NCBI GenBank assembly: GCA_949948825.1
Contig: CATLIJ010000039.1
Span: 1-14,020, forward strand
DNA length: 14,020 nt
Source of the DNA: an uncultured Clostridiaceae bacterium
GTDB taxonomy: Bacteria > Bacillota > Clostridia > Lachnospirales > Lachnospiraceae
Direction: 5' to 3'
The notes beneath the pieces are model-generated. The model was not told the DNA's origin. It saw nothing but the letters and a program-made list of their open reading frames with translations, and searched no databases. The first letter of the stretch is position 1. The number at the start of each line of letters is the position of its first letter. Made by a program: the position numbers and the translations under genes. This document shows, piece after piece, positions 7,701-14,020 of the stretch.

Positions 7701-10409
7701 GTGGAAGAAAAGACAAAAAGCCGGGTGATTTTTTGGTGTGTACTGGCAATCAGCATTGGGATTTCCTGGTATGCAGCACAGCTCTTGTATGTACATCGTC
7801 TTTCCAATGTGGATCAGATCCATTATTATGACGGTTTTATGGCTGGCGTGGATGTTCTGGACCAAAGCTATGTGATTTTCCGGACGGATCTGGAAAATCA
7901 TATAGATGAGTACATAAAGGTGGAGAAAAATCAAAACGGGACTGCCCGGACCTTTTCAGATTTGCAGATTCTGGATTCCGGGGAAGTGTGGATGGTCTGC
8001 AGTTATTTGTCCCAGGGGCATATGCATCAGGATCTGGTTCGCTGCAATTTTTGGGAGGAGGAGCTGGAAACGGTTTTGCATCTGGAAACCATGGCGGAGA
8101 GAAATTTTTTTGCATTTTCCCAGGCAAACGGGGAGCCACAGGTGTTTTTGGAAACAGACGAGGGAAATGTGGAACGGTATAAAGTGGAAAATTTTCAGAT
8201 GATTTATGTGGACATGCCGGTTGCAGATGCTTTGGAGACCAAGCGGAAACGTCAGATTTTTACAAATGGGGAAGACGGAAGTATTTTTGAAATCCATGCA
8301 GACGGCTGGATTTATCAGCAGAATCCAAAGGGATATGGCGAGCTGGTTTGGCAAATCGGAGGAAGCAGGGAGGAGGGGTGGAATCAAGATTATGATTTTC
8401 ATAAGGACAGGATTGATTACAAAAACTCCAAAACCGGAGAATGGTGGAGCATTGATCTGACACAAAAACCATACAGGCCGGTTCTTTGTGAAAGAAGCTG
8501 TTCTGCGAAGACCTTTGATGAGTCTGTGTTTCAGGGAGAATTTTACGAACAGGGTAAGGTAAAATGCGGCAAACTGTTTCTGGAGGACGGACGGCGAGTT
8601 CCGGCTGTGTGCGGAGCTTACGAATATGTGGCGGAATACCTGGAAAAAGACAAGACAGAAAAGGGGTTATTCTGGATCTTTTTGTCTGTTCTGTATATAG
8701 GAGTTTTTCTTTTGCTCCGCATGGGATGGAGAAGTCTGAAAAAGCGGCATATTATTGTTCCTCTGGTGGTTTGGGCAGGAATTGTGACTGTTTTTTTGAT
8801 GGAGGAGGGAATTGGCGTACTGAATGAGGCCATTCTTTTGGCAGTGAAAAAAAGTGTGGAGACAAATAATATTCGAACCTGCATTCAGCTGGGATATGAA
8901 AGCATGAGTGGGTATCACCTGGAAAATATCCAGAAAATGTGCGGATATGAAAAGCTTACAGAGGAAAATCAGCTTCCTTACCAGTATGACATTTCCAGAT
9001 ATGATGGACTGGGTGTTTTTGATGTTACCAGAAACAAGTCTTTTACAGCTGAAAACGGAGTGGAGTATCGGCTTTATTTTCAGAAGGAGGGGGAAATCTA
9101 TCCCTTGGGATATGGCCAGTACCTGGTCAACACGCCTCTTGCCCATAATTTTATCTGCTGTGATTTGTATGCTCTTGAGGCCATGGAGCGGGCTTTGGAG
9201 GAGAGAAAGGTAACAATTCAGCAATATGAAGATCTGGAGGGAAGAGAATACTCTGTATTTATTCCGTTTCAGGATTCCGGCGGGGATTATCCTCTGCTTT
9301 TGGAGGTGGCTATGTCTCAAAATGAGAATAACCGCCGGGTGGCAGAGAAGGAGGCAGCCATGGAGAAGCTTCTGTATGTCATTGCCGCTGTGCTCACAGC
9401 TGCCATTTTGATTGTCCTGTGGCTCAGTATGCGGCCTCTTGGCAGCTTAAAGGAGGCAGCCATTCAGATCATAAAGGGCAGGCTGGGGGCAGAGGCTTTG
9501 GTTTTGGGACACAGCGAGGCAGCAGTGACAGCTCTTTATTTTAATCAAATGTCCAGACAGTTAAAGGAGCAGGCGCTGGGAAGCCAAAGGTATCAGGAAA
9601 AATACGAGGCGTTTGCACCCTTATGGCTTTTGGGGGCTTCCCATCCGGGAGAGAAGCTGCCTGCGGCAAAGCAGGGCTGGTATTCTTCTATGGTGATTAA
9701 AATGGGGGAAGGAAAACCGGATTTTGGCCCGCTGCTTTTTGAGATTCACAGCCGCAAAGGAGAGGTTCTCTCTTTTGACAAAGGGGAGCTTTGGTGTCTG
9801 TTTACCGGAACCCAGGAGCAGGCCTTTATGGCTGCTTTGGAAATATTGAAATTATACAAACAGGATGAGAAATGCAATGTTACCATAGCCATGGATTATG
9901 AGGAAATCTGTCTTGGGGTGATTGGGGATGAGTCCCGCAGCGGGCTGGCTGCTTTTGGAACAAAAGAAGGAGAAACTGTTTTTTTGAGAAAATGCGGAGA
10001 AAAATACGGCGTTTCCCTGTTAATAACAGGCAGAGCAGCAGAACGGATTCCGGAGATTGACACGCGCTTTCATCTGCGTCTTTTGGGACACATCTGGTAT
10101 CCAACTTCCAGAAGGTCAGAGATGATTTTTGAGGTATTAGATGGAATCAGCGGGGAGTCTTACCGAAGGAAGCTTCTCACAGAGGAAAGCTTCCAGAATG
10201 GGCGAAGGGCTTTTGAGAGGGGAGATTTTTTCAGGGCAAGAATGGCTTTTGTTGAGGCGCTGGGAAAAAACCAGGAGGATGGGGCTGCGCTTCACTACAT
10301 CCGGTTATGTGAGGAAAAGGAAGGCAGGGCCAGAGAAGAGGGAAAAGGAGAGAAAAGGGAATCCGGCCCGTGGTGTATGGAGGTTTATGAGATAACAGAG
10401 TACTGCTGA
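7701..10409 (+). CDS. Multi-pass membrane sensor with degenerate class III cyclase-like domain and TPR-like tail
   Basis: I choose GTG 7701 (902 residues) because GAAAGGAG at 7686 to 7693 lies 7 bases before it. The frame is open back to a TTG at 7602 inside the PAAR-like gene, which has no site. Layout: membrane helix 8 to 28; a beta-rich, propeller-like domain about 35 to 310; two helices about 322 to 340 and 351 to 367; a second sensor-like domain about 385 to 550; a helix 557 to 577; a HAMP-like linker (RPLGSLKEAAIQIIKG); then a cyclase-like domain about 635 to 815 with YEAFAPLWLLGA, IAMDYEEICLGVIGDESR and FEVLDG. The C-terminal helical pair (831 to 870, FQNGRRAFERGDFFRARMAF) resembles the TPR tail of many bacterial cyclases. 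Aligned by eye, the two metal-binding aspartates are Lys667 and Gly695, so catalysis is unlikely. A role as a non-catalytic membrane receptor for the injection system is inferred. Several free cysteines are scattered in the sensor regions. Confidence 0.72.
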   Translation: MEEKTKSRVIFWCVLAISIGISWYAAQLLYVHRLSNVDQIHYYDGFMAGVDVLDQSYVIFRTDLENHIDEYIKVEKNQNGTARTFSDLQILDSGEVWMVCSYLSQGHMHQDLVRCNFWEEELETVLHLETMAERNFFAFSQANGEPQVFLETDEGNVERYKVENFQMIYVDMPVADALETKRKRQIFTNGEDGSIFEIHADGWIYQQNPKGYGELVWQIGGSREEGWNQDYDFHKDRIDYKNSKTGEWWSIDLTQKPYRPVLCERSCSAKTFDESVFQGEFYEQGKVKCGKLFLEDGRRVPAVCGAYEYVAEYLEKDKTEKGLFWIFLSVLYIGVFLLLRMGWRSLKKRHIIVPLVVWAGIVTVFLMEEGIGVLNEAILLAVKKSVETNNIRTCIQLGYESMSGYHLENIQKMCGYEKLTEENQLPYQYDISRYDGLGVFDVTRNKSFTAENGVEYRLYFQKEGEIYPLGYGQYLVNTPLAHNFICCDLYALEAMERALEERKVTIQQYEDLEGREYSVFIPFQDSGGDYPLLLEVAMSQNENNRRVAEKEAAMEKLLYVIAAVLTAAILIVLWLSMRPLGSLKEAAIQIIKGRLGAEALVLGHSEAAVTALYFNQMSRQLKEQALGSQRYQEKYEAFAPLWLLGASHPGEKLPAAKQGWYSSMVIKMGEGKPDFGPLLFEIHSRKGEVLSFDKGELWCLFTGTQEQAFMAALEILKLYKQDEKCNVTIAMDYEEICLGVIGDESRSGLAAFGTKEGETVFLRKCGEKYGVSLLITGRAAERIPEIDTRFHLRLLGHIWYPTSRRSEMIFEVLDGISGESYRRKLLTEESFQNGRRAFERGDFFRARMAFVEALGKNQEDGAALHYIRLCEEKEGRAREEGKGEKRESGPWCMEVYEITEYC

Positions 10410-10423
10410 ATGGAGGCTTCTTC

Positions 10424-12055
10424 ATGAAAAGGAATCCCTTTTACAGGAAAGACAAGATCCAGGTGTTTCCTGTGACTTTACAGATTTTTGTCCTTGTGTT
10501 TTTGATTCTGATGGCAGGCGGAGTTTTTGCATGGAGGCAAAACAGGAAGTTTTTCTATGAGGAACAAATGGAAGCTGCATGGTCTGTTCTTTGGCAGGCA
10601 GCAGTTTTGGAGGCCAGTCAGATGGACCCGGAGAAATTCCTTTCAGAACCTGTGGAGCTGGAATATTTTCAAGACAGGATAAGGGAAAAGCATTATGAGA
10701 CCTGGCTGGATTTGGAGGGTGTCACCAGAAGGGAAGAAGAGGAGGAGTACCGGACAAAGCTTTATTATGGCTATTTTTCCACAGGAACACAAGGAGCTGT
10801 TTTACTTGCGGAGATGGAGGAGGGGACGAGAGAAGATCTGGCATGGGCAAATCAGGCCATGGAGCGTCAGGAAGCAGTCTGCAGCATATATGAACACAGA
10901 GAAAAGCAATATCTGGCTTTTTATATGCCAGTGTTATCCGGGTCCGGACAGGCAGTGGGAACCATAAAGTGCAGTATGGATACAGAGAAGCTGGAGGACC
11001 GGGCCAGACAGACAGCTCAAAGCCTAAGCAATCAGATTTTTTTTGGATTTTTTGTGATCACCATGGTTATTATGGCAATGATTGCATTTTTCTTCAGTCC
11101 TCTCCGGCAGCTGAAGGATTTTTTAAAGGAAGTGGCAGAGAACGGGGATGTGAAAAAGCTGAGAAGCCGGGGGAATACAGAGATTTCCCGGCTGATTGAA
11201 ATACTGTCCCGCATGTGGGAAAATATTCAGGAATACAGAAAAGAGGTAGCATGGATTGAAAGCCGGTATCAGCCGTTTGTGCCAAAGGAGCTGGTATCTC
11301 TTTTGGGAAAGGAGGATATCCGCCAGGTGAAGGCAGGAGACGGAGCGGAATGGGAGGGGATTCTTGCAGTCATTCAGATGGAGAACTTTTTTGATGTTTC
11401 TCCGGACCATCAGGCAGAAGAAATGTTTGAGAAGATTCAGCAGGGGATGGGTGTAATCCTTCCAGAGATTCACAAGAGTCAGGGGTTGATTGTCCGGTTT
11501 CTTCAGGGGGGTGTTCTGGCCCTGTTTCCAAAACAGGGAGAGCAGGCAACAGCATGCATGGAGAAGATTTTGGAGGAGCTGAAAGAAAAGACAGAGATTC
11601 CTTATTATATCGCTATGGATTATCGGAGGATTCGGCTTGAACTGGCAGGAGATGACACCCGGATGCAGTTTACGGTTCGGGAGGAGGATTTGAGGGAGAT
11701 TAAGAGACTGATCTGGCTCTCCAGACAGTATGGCCTTGGCATGGTGGCTGGCAGGGGATTTTACGAAAAGCTTAAAGAGGAAGGCAGGGAGCGCTTTGTC
11801 CGCTGTGTTGGCTCTTTTGGACAGGAATCGGCACAGGAAAAGGCTGTGATTTATCAGCTTTTAAATCCAGGACAGGCGCTGGCCTTTGCGAAAATGGAGG
11901 AATCAAAAGAGGATTTTTCTCTTGGAATCCGGGCTTTTGAAAGGGGGCGTTTTAGAGAAGGAAGGGAGTGTTTTGCAAGGATTTTAAGGAGAAATCCAGA
12001 TGACCGGGCAGCGCAGCAATATTTTATATGGTGCGACCAGGAGCTAAATGCTTGA
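10424..12055 (+). CDS. Two-helix membrane sensor with degenerate class III cyclase-like domain and TPR-like tail
   Basis: A 543-residue protein paralogous to the C-terminal half of the preceding gene. Layout: short basic N-terminus; membrane helix about 17 to 37; extracytoplasmic region 38 to 203 (Cache-like size, no motif I can name); helix 205 to 225; HAMP-like linker 226 to 275 (SPLRQLKDFLKEVAENGDVKKL); cyclase-like domain 280 to 480 opened by YQPFVPKELVSLLGKEDI, a hallmark start of HAMP-linked class III adenylate/guanylate cyclases; TPR-like tail 497 to 537 (AFERGRFREGRECFARIL, NPDDRAA). The metal aspartate of the FSDIRxFT motif is Gln318 (VIQMENFF), and that of GDAIMALF is Gly362 (QGGVLALF), so it should not make cyclic nucleotide. 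GGAGG at 10412 lies 7 bases before ATG. It is the last gene of the operon; its TGA overlaps the -35 box of the following PTS promoter. Confidence 0.78.
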   Translation: MKRNPFYRKDKIQVFPVTLQIFVLVFLILMAGGVFAWRQNRKFFYEEQMEAAWSVLWQAAVLEASQMDPEKFLSEPVELEYFQDRIREKHYETWLDLEGVTRREEEEEYRTKLYYGYFSTGTQGAVLLAEMEEGTREDLAWANQAMERQEAVCSIYEHREKQYLAFYMPVLSGSGQAVGTIKCSMDTEKLEDRARQTAQSLSNQIFFGFFVITMVIMAMIAFFFSPLRQLKDFLKEVAENGDVKKLRSRGNTEISRLIEILSRMWENIQEYRKEVAWIESRYQPFVPKELVSLLGKEDIRQVKAGDGAEWEGILAVIQMENFFDVSPDHQAEEMFEKIQQGMGVILPEIHKSQGLIVRFLQGGVLALFPKQGEQATACMEKILEELKEKTEIPYYIAMDYRRIRLELAGDDTRMQFTVREEDLREIKRLIWLSRQYGLGMVAGRGFYEKLKEEGRERFVRCVGSFGQESAQEKAVIYQLLNPGQALAFAKMEESKEDFSLGIRAFERGRFREGRECFARILRRNPDDRAAQQYFIWCDQELNA

Positions 12056-12080
12056 CTTTTCCATAAAGGTGTGCTAGACT
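12052..12080 (+). promoter_or_regulatory. Sigma-A type promoter of the PTS gene
   Basis: TTGACT at 12052 to 12057 and TAGACT at 12075 to 12080 are separated by 17 bases. A TGC triplet just before the -10 gives an extended -10. The predicted transcription start is about 12087, 14 bases or so before the RAT element. The -35 box overlaps the stop codon of the upstream cyclase-like gene. Confidence 0.8.
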
Positions 12081-12100
12081 GTTTCCAACAGAATACAGAT

Positions 12101-12128
12101 GGCTGTTACTGGTGATGCAGGCAAGACC
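12101..12128 (+). promoter_or_regulatory. RAT antiterminator element (LicT/BglG type)
   Basis: The stretch starts GGCTGTTACTG and ends GCAGGCAAGACC, with the two halves able to form the asymmetric-loop hairpin bound by LicT/SacT/BglG antiterminators. It closely follows the known ribonucleic antiterminator consensus of beta-glucoside and sucrose operons. Its 3' end (12123 to 12128) is also the first part of the terminator stem, so the two structures exclude each other. The antiterminator protein gene is not in the window. Confidence 0.92.
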
Positions 12129-12176
12129 ACACAAGAATACGTTTATGATACGTTTCTTTGTTGTGGTCTTTTTTTG
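12123..12176 (+). terminator. Conditional intrinsic terminator in the PTS leader
   Basis: The 5' arm AAGACCACA (12123 to 12131) pairs with TGTGGTCTT (12162 to 12170), extended with a one-base bulge by CAA with TTG. A run of T follows (12166 onward into 12175). The loop contains a small ACGT/ACGT inner stem. It stops transcription unless the RAT is stabilised by a dephospho-PTS-controlled antiterminator. It would also stop read-through from the injection-system operon. Confidence 0.9.
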
Positions 12177-12211
12177 TTTCGCAAAAGAGCGCCAAAGAAA
12201 GGAGATTGGAG

Positions 12212-14020
12212 ATGGATTACAGACAGTTGGGGAAGGATTTGCTTCCCCTGGTAGGAGGGGCAGACAATATCAGCAAGCTGACACACTGCGCCACCAGACT
12301 TCGTTTTGAGTTTTGTGACCGGAGCAAGGTGGATGAGGATGCCATCAGAAAGACTTCCGGAGTGATCAGTGTGGTGGAAAAGGGAGGACAGTTCCAGGTG
12401 GTTGTGGGAAATGATGTTCCCATTACTTACCGGGTGCTGATTAACGAGATGGGAGGCACAGCTGGCAAGGGAATGGCTGACTCTGGCTCAAAGGGAGAAA
12501 AGGGGAAAGAGACAAAAGAAAAAAATTCAATCATAACAAATATTATCAGTGTGATATCCACTACCTTTACACCAGTGATTCCAGCCCTGATTGGCGGCGG
12601 TATGATCAAGGCCGTGTTGTCCATTCTGGTGCTTGCGGGACTGGATGACACCAGTTCCACCTATGCTTTGTTAAATTTGATCTCAGATGCTGCATTTTAT
12701 TTTATGCCTGTGCTTTTGGCTTACGGCGCTGCCATTAAATTTGAGTGCAATCCGGTTTTGGCCATGACTTTGGCCAGTGCATTGCTTCATCCCACCTGGT
12801 CGGGAATGGTGGGAGCCGGAGAGCCTGTGGATTTCTTCCACATTCCGGTTATGCTGGTGGATTACTCCTATTCGGTCATTCCCATTATTTTAAGCATTTG
12901 GGTTATGTCACATGTGGAAAGGCTGGCGGAAAAATATACTCCGTCCATGATAAAGTTTTTCTTAAAGCCGCTGATTATCCTGTTTATTTCTGCGCCGGTT
13001 GCACTGGTGCTGATTGGTCCCTTTGGAAGCTTCTTAAATTCTCTTCTTGAGACAGGGGCCAACTGGATTAATGACAGAGCCAGCTGGCTGCTGCCCATGC
13101 TGATGGGAGCGTTTCAGCCATTTTTGGTTCTCACTGGAACTGCCTGGGCTATGACACCCATTGCCACAGTTCAGATTTCCTCTTTGGGCTATGAGATTGT
13201 CAATGGCCCTGGTATGCTGGCATCGAATATTGCCCAGGGCGGCGCTACTCTGGCAGTAGCTTTAAAGACGAAAAATCAGCAGCTGAAACAGCTGGCAAGC
13301 TCTTCCGGCTTTACTGCAGTGATGGGAATTACAGAGCCTTGTCTTTACGGTGTGATTTTACCTTTGAAAAAACCCTTGATTGCATCCATGATCGGAGGCG
13401 GTGTGGGCGGAATTTATGCTGGTATTTCCGGTCTGGTGCGCTATGCCTTTGTTTCCCCCGGACTGGCAGCTCTGCCGGCGTTTATCGGTGCAAATCCTAT
13501 GAATATTGTACATGCTGTTATTACCTGCATTGTGTCCTTTGCCGCTGCTTTTGCCGCTGCATGGGTGATGGGCTTTGATGACGGAGAAAAACAGGAAACA
13601 AAGGGAAACCTAAGCTTTGAAAAGGAAGGTTCCAGGGACAGAGAGGCGGACCGGGAGGAAAAGCCTGCCATTCCTGTGGCAGCTCCCATTCCGGGGAAGG
13701 TGGTTCCTTTGGAGCAGGTAAATGACGCGGTGTTTTCACAGAAAATACTGGGGGACGGAGTTGCAATTCTTCCAGAGGAAGGAAAGGTCTTTGCGCCGGT
13801 AGACGGAGTGGTTTCCGCTTTGTTTGAGACAAAACATGCCATTGGGATTACCAGTGAGGATGGGGTGGAGCTGTTGATTCATATTGGAATTGACACAGTA
13901 AATCTGCAGGGAAAATATTTCACTGCCCATGTGGAAGCTGGTTCTCTGATTAAGAAAGGGGACTTGCTGGTTTCCTTTGATCAGGAGGCGATCCGAAAAG
14001 AAGGGTATGACACAGTCACG
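12212..14020 (+). CDS. bglP: PTS IIBCA permease, beta-glucoside family (3' partial)
   Basis: A sugar-specific phosphotransferase permease with domain order IIB, IIC, IIA; 603 residues are visible and the stop lies beyond the right edge, with perhaps 20 to 40 residues missing. IIB (1 to 80) has the phosphorylation site LTHCATRLRF with Cys26. IIC (about 105 to 455) is strongly hydrophobic with the substrate-site motif GITEPCLYG (372 to 380). A charged linker follows (about 456 to 485). IIA has the two active-site histidines, His542 (KHAIGI) and His557 (LIHIGIDTV), 15 residues apart as in IIA-Glc. It imports and phosphorylates a beta-glucoside, sucrose-like or related sugar; the leader RAT favours beta-glucosides or sucrose. 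Start ATG 12212 follows AAAGGAG (12198 to 12204). The gene symbol indicates family and not proven substrate. Confidence 0.95.
   Translation, partial: MDYRQLGKDLLPLVGGADNISKLTHCATRLRFEFCDRSKVDEDAIRKTSGVISVVEKGGQFQVVVGNDVPITYRVLINEMGGTAGKGMADSGSKGEKGKETKEKNSIITNIISVISTTFTPVIPALIGGGMIKAVLSILVLAGLDDTSSTYALLNLISDAAFYFMPVLLAYGAAIKFECNPVLAMTLASALLHPTWSGMVGAGEPVDFFHIPVMLVDYSYSVIPIILSIWVMSHVERLAEKYTPSMIKFFLKPLIILFISAPVALVLIGPFGSFLNSLLETGANWINDRASWLLPMLMGAFQPFLVLTGTAWAMTPIATVQISSLGYEIVNGPGMLASNIAQGGATLAVALKTKNQQLKQLASSSGFTAVMGITEPCLYGVILPLKKPLIASMIGGGVGGIYAGISGLVRYAFVSPGLAALPAFIGANPMNIVHAVITCIVSFAAAFAAAWVMGFDDGEKQETKGNLSFEKEGSRDREADREEKPAIPVAAPIPGKVVPLEQVNDAVFSQKILGDGVAILPEEGKVFAPVDGVVSALFETKHAIGITSEDGVELLIHIGIDTVNLQGKYFTAHVEAGSLIKKGDLLVSFDQEAIRKEGYDTVT

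Noticed and set aside
12112..12309. Short open frame across the PTS leader
   Set aside because: It runs through the RAT and terminator hairpins and overlaps the PTS start in another frame, so it is a by-product of the leader sequence.

Overview
This window looks like chromosomal DNA from a Gram-positive Clostridia-type bacterium, most likely a gut Lachnospiraceae. Purine-rich ribosome binding sites of the AGGAGG type precede nearly every gene. Base composition looks close to balanced by eye. The right edge carries a BglP-type sugar PTS permease with a LicT/BglG-type antiterminator leader, a typical Bacillota arrangement. The family assignment is inference.

Positions 2 to 12055 hold nine tightly packed plus-strand genes that look like one operon: several overlap by ATGA and most gaps are under 45 bases. 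This is the 3' part of a contractile injection system (CIS; phage-tail-like, Afp/PVC/T6SS-related). Recognisable CIS parts are a P2 gpI-like tail/baseplate protein cut by the left edge, a large protein with an N-terminus typical of CIS-linked proteins and an Ig-like C-terminus, a DUF4255 (Pvc16/Afp16-type) tube-terminator protein, and a DUF4280 PAAR-like spike-tip protein. Sheath, tube, spike and ATPase genes must lie to the left if the system is complete.

Mixed with these parts are four membrane-anchored proteins that are not standard CIS parts: a probable pseudokinase with a 33-bp tandem repeat in its N-lobe, a MORN-repeat protein with about 18 repeats, and two consecutive multi-domain sensors. 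Both sensors end in a degenerate class III nucleotidyl-cyclase-like domain that lacks both metal-binding aspartates, followed by a TPR-like helical tail. Together they suggest a CIS that is anchored to, or gated by, the membrane through catalytically dead signalling modules. This is the most novel content of the window.

Positions 12052 to 12211 form the regulatory leader of the next unit: a strong sigma-A promoter overlapping the last CIS stop codon, a RAT antiterminator hairpin, and an overlapping intrinsic terminator. Positions 12212 to 14020 encode a PTS IIBCA permease (beta-glucoside or related sugar) that runs off the right edge. It is unrelated to the CIS except that its conditional terminator is the only terminator seen downstream of the CIS operon.
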